A program made the position numbers and the translations under genes. Of a DNA stretch of 64,000 nt, positions 8,909 through 16,893 are shown in pieces. The first letter of the stretch is position 1. The number at the start of each line of letters is the position of its first letter. The stretch spans positions 44,520 through 108,519 of the forward strand of contig CAKSFN010000009.1 of NCBI GenBank assembly GCA_934454405.1. The letters are read 5' to 3'. The stretch is from an uncultured Eubacteriales bacterium (GTDB lineage: Bacteria > Bacillota > Clostridia > Oscillospirales > UBA644). The notes under the pieces are model-generated. The model had not been told where the DNA came from and searched no databases. It saw only the letters and a program-made list of their open reading frames with translations.

Positions 8909-9763
8909 TTACCGTCTCGGGATTTTTGCAACATCCTCGTCGCCCTCGCCGAGCAGGTAAAAGTTTCCGAGATTGGGAAGCCTTTCTCTGCAATCGCATT
9001 GCCAAACGACCTTTTTGTCGGGAGTGACTTCAAAAACGGGAACGCCCTCTCCGTTATGCCCGTGTCCGAGCCAGTTTGTGCAGACGATATTTCCGTTTTT
9101 GCGGAGTTGTATTCCGAGCAGCCAGCAAATGTTGATTTCGGGAATGTCTTTGTTCGTCAGCGTCCAAACTTCGTTTCCGTCGGCGTCAAGTTCAAAAAGT
9201 CCCTCCATACACGAATATACAGTGTTTCCGTTCGGGCGGACAACCGCTCCGAAAGTGTCGGGACGGGTATCAAACTCTTTGACCGTTTTTCCCGTTTCGT
9301 CAAGAAAAACTATCTTCTTCGAGCCGGGAGACACTATCATATATGTTCCGTTTTCGAGTTTTCTTGCCGCGCGCATCGTTTCGTGTGGGTCGTCGCCTTT
9401 ATAGTCGAACGGAACGGTTTTTATGATATTTCCTTTATCGTCTGTCTCAACGATTCTTTTCTGCCTCAATTCGCCGACGAGAACTCCGCCGTTTTCAAGC
9501 GGCTGACAGGTGAACACTTCATGCTCGGTTGTGTATTGAAACAGCGTTTTTCCGCTTCTGTCGATAATTCTCGCTCCGCTTCCGTTTTTGCCGTAATGGC
9601 AGAAGAGTATTCTGTCACCGGAAAGATGCCAAAGGTCAAATACGGTCAGTGCGGTGTCGATTTTCCAAACAACTTCTCCGCTTTCGTTCACTTCGACAAG
9701 TTCTTCCGTCTCGGTGTCCGTCGCCAGAAAAGAATATCTGTTTTCGCCTTTTACAGTCGTCAT
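8909..9763 (-). CDS. Cytoplasmic beta-propeller (PQQ/NHL-like repeat) protein
   Basis: A 284-residue protein made of recurring beta-blade motifs, each ending in a Gly/Asp turn such as DRSGKTLFQY, DDKGNIIKTV, DETGKTVKEF, DADGNEVWTL and TPDKKVVWQC. This is the pattern of PQQ-like or arylsulfotransferase-type propellers. There is no signal peptide, so it should be cytoplasmic. It lies 12 bases downstream of the Fe-alcohol dehydrogenase, with SD AAAGGACG, and is presumably co-transcribed with it. It may be a sugar lactonase-like or binding protein; no catalytic residues can be assigned. Confidence 0.65.
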   Translation of the reverse strand: MTTVKGENRYSFLATDTETEELVEVNESGEVVWKIDTALTVFDLWHLSGDRILFCHYGKNGSGARIIDRSGKTLFQYTTEHEVFTCQPLENGGVLVGELRQKRIVETDDKGNIIKTVPFDYKGDDPHETMRAARKLENGTYMIVSPGSKKIVFLDETGKTVKEFDTRPDTFGAVVRPNGNTVYSCMEGLFELDADGNEVWTLTNKDIPEINICWLLGIQLRKNGNIVCTNWLGHGHNGEGVPVFEVTPDKKVVWQCDCRERLPNLGNFYLLGEGDEDVAKIPRR

Positions 9764-9775
9764 ACAAAGCGTCCT

Positions 9776-10990
9776 TTATTCAAAATCGTAAGCCATGTTG
9801 AGTATGGTCATCAGTCCGTCTCTGCCTATCTTCGGTATGGACGGAAGATTGCCGTCCGCGTCGCAGCCGTGTGCGATAACTTCGTCGGCTATCTTGTCAA
9901 GATCTTCTTTCGGAACGTTTACGGATTTGAGATTGACGGGAACGCCGACTTCTTTGACAAACGCAACGAATTTGTCTATGCACTCGTCAGCAACGTCGAT
10001 ATCTTTTCTTCCTTCTCTGTCAAGTCTGAAAATTCTGTATCCGAGTTCAGCAAATCTTGCCGCTCTTTCATCATTCAGGTGCGCGGTATAGCGGAAGAAC
10101 GCGGGCATGATAACCGCAAGCGTTACGCCGTGGTCAATGTCGTAAAGCGCAGAGAGAACGTGTCCTATCTGATGGCAGGGCGTGGGTGCTGCAAGTCCCG
10201 CTTGCAGATAGCCGTTCCAAGTCAGAGTGGAAGCCCATTGAAGCGACGCTCTTGCCTGAATGTCGTCGGGGTCTTTGAAGATCTTTCTGATAAGATCCAT
10301 AACCGCCATGAGAAGTCCTTCGTGGCATCTGTCCTGAACAGGGGAGTTCTGGTCGCCGTTCAGATACGCTTCAAGAACGTGGGACATCGCGTCAACCGCG
10401 CCCGCAGCCATCGGGAACTTGGGAAGAGTTGCCGTTACGCAGGGATCCATTACGCAGATCTTCGGATAAAGAACGGGCGCCCAGATATACGCCTTTTCGT
10501 GCGTTCTGTCATTCGTTGCAACCGCCACATTGTTCGTCTCGGAAGACGTCGCGGATTTTGTCGGAATCATAATTGTGGGAAGCGTGTCCGTCGGGGGAAC
10601 CGCAACCGCCTTATCGTGACGGGAAACAAACATTTTCCACGGGTCGCCATCGTATTTAACGCCTGCGGCTATCGCTTTCGCGGAGTCCATAACGCTGCCG
10701 CCGCCGAGTGCCACAACAACCTCAATGCCTTCTTTTCTGCACACACCGATCGCTTCTTCGATGTCGGAAAGACGCGGGTTCGGTTTTACCTTGAAAAATT
10801 CGGTAACGGTAACGCCCGCATCTTTGAAGCTCTTGTCGAGTTTTGCGAGCAATTCGTTGAAAAAGTCGTGAACGTCGTATGTAACAAGCATAGCCTTTGT
10901 TCCGTACTCTTTCGTGTATTTTCCTATATTCTCGGCTTCTCCGGGGCCGAAGATGATGCGGACGGGATTGTAAAGTTCAAAGTTAAGCAT
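9776..10990 (-). CDS. Iron-containing alcohol dehydrogenase, YqhD/butanol dehydrogenase type
   Basis: A 404-residue group III alcohol dehydrogenase. NFELYNPVRIIFGPG opens it; GGGSVMDSAK near residue 95 is the NAD(P)-binding loop; metal ligands are the Asp and His in VDAMSHVLEAY and two His in CHQIGHVLSALYDIDHG. It reduces aldehydes to alcohols with NAD(P)H. The start is taken as the second Met (10990) because the SD AAAGAGGG lies between the two candidate ATGs. It is transcribed divergently from the aldehyde dehydrogenase operon, sharing its regulatory region. Confidence 0.88.
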   Translation of the reverse strand: MLNFELYNPVRIIFGPGEAENIGKYTKEYGTKAMLVTYDVHDFFNELLAKLDKSFKDAGVTVTEFFKVKPNPRLSDIEEAIGVCRKEGIEVVVALGGGSVMDSAKAIAAGVKYDGDPWKMFVSRHDKAVAVPPTDTLPTIMIPTKSATSSETNNVAVATNDRTHEKAYIWAPVLYPKICVMDPCVTATLPKFPMAAGAVDAMSHVLEAYLNGDQNSPVQDRCHEGLLMAVMDLIRKIFKDPDDIQARASLQWASTLTWNGYLQAGLAAPTPCHQIGHVLSALYDIDHGVTLAVIMPAFFRYTAHLNDERAARFAELGYRIFRLDREGRKDIDVADECIDKFVAFVKEVGVPVNLKSVNVPKEDLDKIADEVIAHGCDADGNLPSIPKIGRDGLMTILNMAYDFE

Positions 10991-11027
10991 AAAACTGCCC
11001 TCTTTCATTGTTTTTTATTATATTGTT

Positions 11028-11104
11028 ATCTTATCATTTATTATATGTTTTGTCAAGAGATATTCGCTTTTTTTCTTGACAAACGGGTTATTATATTGTA
11101 TAAT
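11028..11104. promoter_or_regulatory. Divergent promoter pair with inverted -35 boxes
   Basis: Plus strand: TTGACA 11076-11081, 17 bases, TATAAT 11099-11104, a perfect sigma-A consensus driving the aldehyde dehydrogenase operon. Minus strand: TTGACA 11056-11051, 17 bases, TAAGAT 11033-11028, driving the Fe-alcohol dehydrogenase. The two -35 boxes form part of an inverted repeat (TTTTGTCAAGA...TCTTGACAAA). A single regulator bound between them could control both directions. Confidence 0.7.
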
Positions 11105-11232
11105 GTAAAGTAGAAAAAAATGTCGCGCGCAGACCGTTTGCGCCGACCGAAGGGCAATTCCCGAATACCGTCGAAAATGCGGATTTCGGGCGTTGTTTTA
11201 AGAAAAATACAATAACAGAGAGGTGTCCGATT
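11105..11232 (+). other. Leader of the aldehyde dehydrogenase operon
   Basis: About 120 transcribed bases separate the -10 box from the first start codon. They contain imperfect complementary segments (GCGCA...TGCGC and CGAC...GTCG) but no riboswitch I recognise and no attenuator-like terminator. Confidence 0.35.
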
Positions 11233-12666
11233 ATGCAGATGATAATCAACGGCGAGTACAGAGATTCGCGCTCCGGCAAAACTTTTGACAACATCAACCC
11301 ATATACCGGCGAGCTTGTTTGCAAAGTCGCGAGCGGAACCGCGGAGGATTTTGAGGAAGCCGCAAAGATTGCGAAAGCGTCTCAACCCGCTTGGGCGGCA
11401 ACCCCGTTTTACGAAAGAGCGGCGATAATCAAAAGATTTGTCGCTTACGTCCGTGAAGACCTTGAAAAGATTGCAAAAGTCGTGACCGCAGAGGGCGGAA
11501 AAACGATAACCGACGCAAGAGGCGAACTTGAGTGCCTTTGCATGGTTTTTGAGTCGTTTCTTGAAGCCGCGCGTCATCTTTACGGCAATTCCGTACCGCT
11601 TAACGCGGAGCCGAGAACTCAGGGCGACATTATTTTTACCGTCAGGGAGCCTATCGGCGTATTCGCCACGATCACCCCGTTCAATTTTCCCATAGAACTT
11701 TATGCTCATAAGGTCGCGCCCGTTATCATAACAGGCAACGCCGTTATAATCAAACCCGCGTCCGACACCCCGATGGCGGCTATGATGCTCACAGAACTTC
11801 TTCTCAGAGCAGGCGTTCCCGCAGGCGTTTGCCATTTCATCACGGGCAGCGGCAGAGAAGTGGGCGCTTGGCTTGCACAGACGACCAACATTGACGGCGT
11901 AAGCTTCACCGGTTCGACGCCCGTCGGCAGAGAACTTATGAAGGGCGGCGCACATAATCTTCAGCACGTCTTCCTTGAACTCGGCGGCAACGACCCCTAT
12001 GTCGTTTTCGATTCCGCGGATATGGAAGTCGCGGTCAGAGAGGCTGTCGGCGGCAGGGTTTATAATGCCGGACAAACTTGCTGTGCGAATAAGAGATTTA
12101 TTATTCAAAATACCGTCAAGGCTGAATTTACCGAAAAACTTATCGCGGCGCTGAAAGATGTTAAGATAGGCGACCCCGCAGATCCGGCGACCGCTATGGG
12201 CTGTCTTGTTTCCGAAAAGGCGGCAAAGGGTATAGAGGAAGAAATAAACAAGGTTATCGCAGACGGCGGCAAGCTTCTTTACGGCGGCAAGCGCAACGGC
12301 GCGTTCATCGAACCGACCGTTATTGAGGTTTCGAGAGATTCCGAAGTCGCAAAAGACCTCGAAATCTTCGGACCCGTGTTCCCGATAATCGGCTTCGACA
12401 CATTTGACGAGGCGGTTGAGATAGCAAATCAGACTTCGTTCGGACTTGCTTCCGGCGTTATCACGCAGGACATCAACCTTGCGATGAAGTTCGCGAACAA
12501 GGTTCAGGCGGGAACGTGCGTTATCAACTCTTCGGGCAACTACCGCTCCGTTCATCAGCCGTTCGGCGGATACAAGCAGACCGGTATAGGCAGAGAGGGC
12601 ACGAGCCATACTCTTTATGAAGTAACGCAGGAAAAATCCATCGTTATCAAGAATTGCCTGAAATAA
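11233..12666 (+). CDS. NAD(P)-dependent aldehyde dehydrogenase (non-acylating, lactaldehyde/succinate-semialdehyde type)
   Basis: A 477-residue ALDH of normal length. NPYTGELV near the start, PFNFPIELYAHKVAPVIITGN (positions roughly 140-160), the base Glu in FLELGGNDP and the nucleophile Cys in GQTCCANKRF are all present, as is EIFGPVFPI. It oxidises an aldehyde to the acid; the class resembles lactaldehyde, glycolaldehyde and succinate-semialdehyde dehydrogenases. It is not the CoA-acylating class. SD GAGAGGTG lies eight bases before the ATG. It is first in a five-gene operon with a split transketolase and two alcohol dehydrogenases, so the substrate is probably a short hydroxyaldehyde. Confidence 0.88.
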   Translation: MQMIINGEYRDSRSGKTFDNINPYTGELVCKVASGTAEDFEEAAKIAKASQPAWAATPFYERAAIIKRFVAYVREDLEKIAKVVTAEGGKTITDARGELECLCMVFESFLEAARHLYGNSVPLNAEPRTQGDIIFTVREPIGVFATITPFNFPIELYAHKVAPVIITGNAVIIKPASDTPMAAMMLTELLLRAGVPAGVCHFITGSGREVGAWLAQTTNIDGVSFTGSTPVGRELMKGGAHNLQHVFLELGGNDPYVVFDSADMEVAVREAVGGRVYNAGQTCCANKRFIIQNTVKAEFTEKLIAALKDVKIGDPADPATAMGCLVSEKAAKGIEEEINKVIADGGKLLYGGKRNGAFIEPTVIEVSRDSEVAKDLEIFGPVFPIIGFDTFDEAVEIANQTSFGLASGVITQDINLAMKFANKVQAGTCVINSSGNYRSVHQPFGGYKQTGIGREGTSHTLYEVTQEKSIVIKNCLK

Positions 12667-12718
12667 GACAACGCTTTAAGGTGTAAAAAAATAAATAATA
12701 TATTTGAGGTGAAATGCT

Positions 12719-13573
12719 TTGTTAAGCGCAGAAAAAATCCTTGAGTTAAAACTCAAAGCCAACGAGATAAGAAAAGAGACCGTGAAAACGATCGCTTCTA
12801 TCGGCGTAGGGCATATCGGCGGCTCTCTTTCCATTGCCGACGTTATGGCTGTTCTTTACTTTGACGAGATGAAAGTTGACCCCAAGAACCCGAAATGGGA
12901 CGGCAGAGACTGGCTCGTTGTTTCCAAAGGACACTCCGGTCCCGCAATTTACAGCACACTTGCTATCAAAGGTTTTTTTGACAGAGAAATGCTGTACACT
13001 CTCAACAAGCCCAACACGAATCTTCCGTCGCACTGCGATATGAGAAAAACTCCCGGTATCGACATGACGACAGGTTCTCTCGGTCAGGGCGCTTCCGCAG
13101 CCGCGGGTATCGCGCTCGGCAATAAAATGGACGGCAAAGACGGCACCTATACCTATCTTATCCTCGGCGACGGCGAGTCCCAGGAAGGTCAGGTTTGGGA
13201 AATGGCTATGTTTGCCGCTCACAGAAAACTCGGCAACCTTATCGGCTTTACCGACTACAACAAATTGCAGATAGACGGCGCGACCGACGATGTTTGCTCT
13301 CTCGGCGACATCGTTGCGAAATACAAGGCTTTCGGCTGGGACTGCGTAATGGTAAACGGTCATGACGTTGCCGCCATTCACGACGCTATCGAAGCCGCAA
13401 AGACCGTAAAGGACAAACCCTCTATGATAATCCTTGACACGATAAAGGGCAAGGGTATCTCCGCGCTTGAAGGCAAAGCAAGCTGCCATAACGCAAACAT
13501 AAACGCGGAGCAATGCGCCGAATACGTTGCGGAACTTGACGCGGAAGCAGAAGCAATTAAGGAGGGCAAATAA
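12719..13573 (+). CDS. Transketolase, N-terminal (thiamine-diphosphate binding) subunit
   Basis: A 284-residue N-terminal half of transketolase encoded as a separate subunit. GHIGGSLS near residue 33, KGHSGPAIYS near 72, TGSLGQGASAAAGIALG near 115 and the ThDP-Mg motif beginning GDGESQEGQ and ending in NKLQIDG are intact. A TTG start at 12719 fits GAGGTG at 12706-12711; an ATG at 12714 stops after three codons. It partners with the C-terminal subunit directly downstream. Split transketolases occur in the pentose phosphate pathway of Clostridia and archaea but also in dedicated sugar routes (apulose-4-P, sulfosugars), and this context suggests the latter. Confidence 0.88.
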   Translation: MLSAEKILELKLKANEIRKETVKTIASIGVGHIGGSLSIADVMAVLYFDEMKVDPKNPKWDGRDWLVVSKGHSGPAIYSTLAIKGFFDREMLYTLNKPNTNLPSHCDMRKTPGIDMTTGSLGQGASAAAGIALGNKMDGKDGTYTYLILGDGESQEGQVWEMAMFAAHRKLGNLIGFTDYNKLQIDGATDDVCSLGDIVAKYKAFGWDCVMVNGHDVAAIHDAIEAAKTVKDKPSMIILDTIKGKGISALEGKASCHNANINAEQCAEYVAELDAEAEAIKEGK

Positions 13574-13574
13574 G

Positions 13575-14543
13575 ATGGGATTCAAAGTCAGAAATGAAGT
13601 CGTTGCGGAAAAGACCGCAATGAGAGACGCTTTCTGCCAGACCCTTATCGAACTGGCAAAGAAAGATGATAGGATCTGCCTTCTTGACGCAGACCTTATG
13701 GGTGCAATGGGAACAAAACCCTTTGCAAAGGAACTTCCCGAAAGAACCGTTGACTGCGGTATTCAGGAAGCAAATATGATAGGTGTTGCGGCAGGTCTTT
13801 CCGCAGAGGGAAAAATCCCGTTCGCTCACACGTTCGGTATCTTCGCAACAAGAAGAGCCTGCGACCAGATATTCGTATCCTGCGCTTATGCGGGACGTAC
13901 CGTTAAAATAATCGGCTCCGATCCCGGCGTTACCGCAGCTCTCAACGGCGGTACTCACATGCCGTTTGAAGACCTCGGAATAATGAGAGGTATGCCCGAA
14001 GTAACCGTTATCGAGCCGACCGACGTAACCATGCTCAAAGATCTTCTTCCGAAGATAGCAGCCAAGCCCGGCGTTGACTATCTGCGTCTTGTAAGAAAAT
14101 CCTGCGAGGCTATATACGAAGAGGGTTCTACCTTTGAAATAGGCAAAGCGAATGTTCTGCGCGAGGGTAACGATGTCGCAATTATCGCAATGGGTTACTG
14201 TGTGGGACAGGCGCTTATCGCAGCAAAAGAGCTTGAAGAAAAGGGTATCAAAGCGACAGTTATAGATATGTTCACTTTGAAGCCGCTTGACAGACAGGCT
14301 GTTATCGACGCCGCAAAGAAGACCGGCACTGTCGTTACCGTTGAAAACCACTATGTCAACAACGGTCTCGGTTCCGCCGTTGCGGAAGTTCTCTGCGAAG
14401 AATGCCCGACGCCGCTTATCAGACTCGGTTCTCAGGATAAGTTCGGTGAGGTCGGCAGCCGTGACTTCCTTGCCGCAAAGTTCGGTATAAATGCCGAGGC
14501 TATTGTCAAGGCTGCTGAAAAAGCGGTTGCAAACAAGAAATAA
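13575..14543 (+). CDS. Transketolase, C-terminal (pyrimidine-binding) subunit
   Basis: A 322-residue subunit with the pyrimidine-binding domain (DCGIQEANMIGVAAGLSAEGK, split here by position about 55-75; PFAHTFGIFATRRACDQI) and the C-terminal domain (VVTVENHYVNNGLG). The catalytic Glu of the ThDP proton relay lies in the IQEANM motif. The ATG at 13575 is two bases after the previous stop with GGAGGG upstream, so the subunits are made in equal amounts. A 13-bp perfect hairpin follows 20 bases after its stop. Confidence 0.88.
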   Translation: MGFKVRNEVVAEKTAMRDAFCQTLIELAKKDDRICLLDADLMGAMGTKPFAKELPERTVDCGIQEANMIGVAAGLSAEGKIPFAHTFGIFATRRACDQIFVSCAYAGRTVKIIGSDPGVTAALNGGTHMPFEDLGIMRGMPEVTVIEPTDVTMLKDLLPKIAAKPGVDYLRLVRKSCEAIYEEGSTFEIGKANVLREGNDVAIIAMGYCVGQALIAAKELEEKGIKATVIDMFTLKPLDRQAVIDAAKKTGTVVTVENHYVNNGLGSAVAEVLCEECPTPLIRLGSQDKFGEVGSRDFLAAKFGINAEAIVKAAEKAVANKK

Positions 14544-14562
14544 ATCTGCATTTTATTATAAC

Positions 14563-14594
14563 GATACAGCGTGTGCCGAGTCACACGCTGTATC
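14563..14594 (+). promoter_or_regulatory. Intercistronic hairpin between transketolase and 4-hydroxybutyrate-dehydrogenase-like gene
   Basis: GATACAGCGTGTG (14563-14575) and CACACGCTGTATC (14582-14594) form a perfect 13-bp stem with a 6-base loop and no following U tract. It ends six bases before the GAGG Shine-Dalgarno of the next gene. It may stabilise or process the mRNA, or be a protein-binding palindrome. Confidence 0.6.
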
Positions 14595-14612
14595 AACGAA
14601 GAGGTAATCTGT

Positions 14613-15728
14613 ATGAAATCTTTCAGAATAGTTCCCGAAATCAAGATGTGCGATACGTTCGATGAGTTTATCGCGAATTTCGGGCTTAACGAAAGAGACC
14701 TTATTTTGACGGACGGTTTTCTTCGCGATAATTTCGTTACCCCGAAAAATCTGCCGTGTCACGTTGTCGCGCAGGATGATTTCGGCGGAGGCGAGCCGTC
14801 TTCAACAAAAGTGAACGCCATATTGAAAGAGGTTTCGAAGTTTGATTATGACCGCGTTATCGCGATAGGCGGCGGCACGGCGATAGATATTTCGAAAATA
14901 CTTTCGCTTGACGGCGTTGACGACCTGCTTGCCGTTTTTAAGGGCGAAAAACCCGCTGTCAGAAAAAGAAAACTCGTTATTATTCCCACCACTTGCGGCA
15001 CGGGAAGCGAAGTGACGAATATTTCGATAGTTGCTTTTGAGGAATTGAACACGAAGTTCGGACTTGCAAAAGACGAACTTTATGCGGACACGGCGGTGCT
15101 TTGCCCCGAATTCCTGAAAGGGCTTCCGTATAAAGTATTTATTTTCAGTTCCGTTGACGCGCTTATACATGCGATAGAAAGTTATCTTTCTCCGAAAGCA
15201 AGCGATATTTCGCGTTTCTTCTCCGTTGAGGCGATAAAACGTATTCTCGGCGGTTATGTTGAAATGCGTGAGAAGGGCGCGGAACACAGAAAAGAAATCA
15301 TGGATTCGTTTGTCCTTGGCAGTACCTATGCGGGTGTTGCATTCGGAAACGCGGGGTGCGGACTTGTTCATGCAATGTCTTATCCGCTCAGCGGAGAGTA
15401 TCATATCGCGCACGGCGAGGCAAACCACAAAATGCTTATGAGCGTGCTTCATTATTACGATAATGCGCTCCCGAACGGCGATATAAAGAGCCTTTATTCG
15501 CTGTTTGCCGAAATCCTCGGCTGCGACGAAAAAGATGCGCTCAATGAATTTGAAACGCTTTTCAATTCGCTGATAGAAAGAAAACCGCTGTCCGCTTACG
15601 GCGCAGACGAAGCAAAACTCAAAGAGTTTGCCGCACAGGTCGTCAAAACTCAACAGAGACTGCTTGCGAATGCGTATGTTCCGACAAGTGAAGAACAAAT
15701 GGCAGAGATTTACAGACCCGTTCTGTAA
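14613..15728 (+). CDS. Iron-containing alcohol dehydrogenase, 4-hydroxybutyrate dehydrogenase-like
   Basis: A 371-residue group III alcohol dehydrogenase that resembles clostridial 4-hydroxybutyrate dehydrogenase along its length: DTFDEFI near the start, GEPSSTKVN, IAIGGGTAIDISKILSL, IPTTCGTGSEVTN, KGLPYKVFIFSSVDALIHA, AFGNAGCGLVHAMSYP and HGEANH. Metal ligands are the Asp and His in VDALIHA and the two His in VHAMSYP...HIAHGEAN. The family reduces succinate semialdehyde reversibly. No 4-hydroxybutyryl-CoA genes are nearby, so here another short-chain hydroxyaldehyde may be the substrate. The start at 14613 follows GAGG; the longer reading from 14571 would begin inside the hairpin. Confidence 0.82.
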   Translation: MKSFRIVPEIKMCDTFDEFIANFGLNERDLILTDGFLRDNFVTPKNLPCHVVAQDDFGGGEPSSTKVNAILKEVSKFDYDRVIAIGGGTAIDISKILSLDGVDDLLAVFKGEKPAVRKRKLVIIPTTCGTGSEVTNISIVAFEELNTKFGLAKDELYADTAVLCPEFLKGLPYKVFIFSSVDALIHAIESYLSPKASDISRFFSVEAIKRILGGYVEMREKGAEHRKEIMDSFVLGSTYAGVAFGNAGCGLVHAMSYPLSGEYHIAHGEANHKMLMSVLHYYDNALPNGDIKSLYSLFAEILGCDEKDALNEFETLFNSLIERKPLSAYGADEAKLKEFAAQVVKTQQRLLANAYVPTSEEQMAEIYRPVL

Positions 15729-15758
15729 ACGTATTTATATAAGAAAGAGATGAACGGT

Positions 15759-16790
15759 ATGAAAGCCATAAGAAAACTTAAAGAGGGCGCGGGCTTTGTC
15801 GAAATGTGCGATATTCCCGAGCCGAAATGCGGAAAAACCGATGTCAAAATAAAGGTTGAAGCAGTCGGAATCTGCGGAACCGACATTAAAATAGAACACG
15901 GCACAACATGGTCGAATCCTCCCGTAACGCTCGGTCACGAACTCAGCGGCGTTGTTGCGGAAGTCGGCGAAGATGTAAAAAGCGTCAAAGTCGGCGACAG
16001 AGTTGTTACCGAAACCGGCAACATTGTTTGCGGACATTGCTACTATTGCAATACCGGTAACTTCCTTATGTGTAAGGACAGACTTTCGATAGGCTACGGC
16101 TGTGACGGCGGTATGGCGCAGTATTGCGTTGTCCGTGAGGCTATTATACATAAGCTTCCCGATTCCATTCCGTTTGATGCAGGTTCTCTTTGCGAGCCCG
16201 CCGCAGTTTCCGTTCACGCCGTTTACGACGCTGTTCCCGTTATCCCGACCGATGTTGTCGTTGTAGAGGGCTGCGGTGCGATAGGTCTTCTTGTTGCTCA
16301 GCTTGTAAAGGGCTTCGGTGCGACCGTTATCATAACGGGACTTACAAATGACGCTCTTCGCCTTGAAACTGCCAAGAAACTCGGTATCGACTATGCCGTT
16401 GATATTCAAAAAGAGGATGTTGCTGCGCTTGTTGACAAACTTACAGGTGGTATGGGAGCGGATATCGTTTACGAATGCTCCGGCGCAAAGGCAAGTATCC
16501 GTCTCGGTATGTCGCTTTTGAAGAGAATGGGTGCGCTTGTTCAGATAGGTCTGACAGCAAAAGATGTTGAGATTGAATACTCACTTCTTACGGCGCGTCA
16601 AATCAAACTTGTCGGCACATTCGGTCATAAATGGCAGAGTTGGGATACTGCGCTCAAACTTATGCAGCAGGGCAAACTCAACTGTGACGCTCTTATAACC
16701 CATCGTTTCAAAATGGATGATTGGAAAGAAGCGTTCGGAGTTGCCGACCGTGCAGAGGGTATCAAGGTCGTAATTTTCCCGAATAAGTAA
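15759..16790 (+). CDS. Zinc-dependent medium-chain alcohol dehydrogenase
   Basis: A 343-residue MDR dehydrogenase. GICGTD supplies the catalytic Cys, GHELSG the catalytic His-Glu; a structural zinc site is formed by four Cys in CGHCYYCNTGNFLMC; the Rossmann motif is GCGAIG near residue 175. The subfamily resembles sorbitol, threonine and 2,3-butanediol dehydrogenases. Two ATGs (15750 and 15759) are possible; the second has GAGATG at suitable spacing and matches the family start MKA. It is the last gene of the operon, before a strong terminator. Confidence 0.85.
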   Translation: MKAIRKLKEGAGFVEMCDIPEPKCGKTDVKIKVEAVGICGTDIKIEHGTTWSNPPVTLGHELSGVVAEVGEDVKSVKVGDRVVTETGNIVCGHCYYCNTGNFLMCKDRLSIGYGCDGGMAQYCVVREAIIHKLPDSIPFDAGSLCEPAAVSVHAVYDAVPVIPTDVVVVEGCGAIGLLVAQLVKGFGATVIITGLTNDALRLETAKKLGIDYAVDIQKEDVAALVDKLTGGMGADIVYECSGAKASIRLGMSLLKRMGALVQIGLTAKDVEIEYSLLTARQIKLVGTFGHKWQSWDTALKLMQQGKLNCDALITHRFKMDDWKEAFGVADRAEGIKVVIFPNK

Positions 16791-16832
16791 TTAAAAAGGG
16801 TAGGCTGCGTATTTTTCAGCTTATATATAAGA

Positions 16833-16868
16833 AAATCCCCCGTCGCTCAAAACGAGCGGCGGGGATTT
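16833..16868. terminator. Bidirectional terminator between the dehydrogenase operon and the GNAT genes
   Basis: AAATCCCC(C)GTCGCTC and GAGCGGCGGGGATTT form a 15-16 bp stem with one bulge and an AAAAC loop, flanked by A and T stretches. It lies between convergent transcription units. Confidence 0.75.
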
Positions 16869-16893
16869 GCGCTTATTTGTAAGAAATCTCTGT

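Noticed and set aside
8999..11113. 704-codon open frame on the plus strand
   Set aside because: It runs antisense across both the propeller and the Fe-alcohol dehydrogenase, has Phe/Arg/Val/Cys-rich low-information composition and no family motif. It is a by-product of codon use in the real genes.
11053..12609. 518-codon open frame on the minus strand
   Set aside because: It is antisense to the well supported aldehyde dehydrogenase and crosses its promoter; no RBS or recognisable domain.
12719..14543. Frameshifted single transketolase gene
   Set aside because: Each half has its own strong RBS and start two bases apart, and split transketolases are a normal form, so they are separate subunits.
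12719..16790. Assignment of the island to the sulfoquinovose transketolase pathway
   Set aside because: The aldehyde dehydrogenase is not of the CoA-acylating class and the isomerase and sulfonate exporter expected there are missing; kept only as a parallel.
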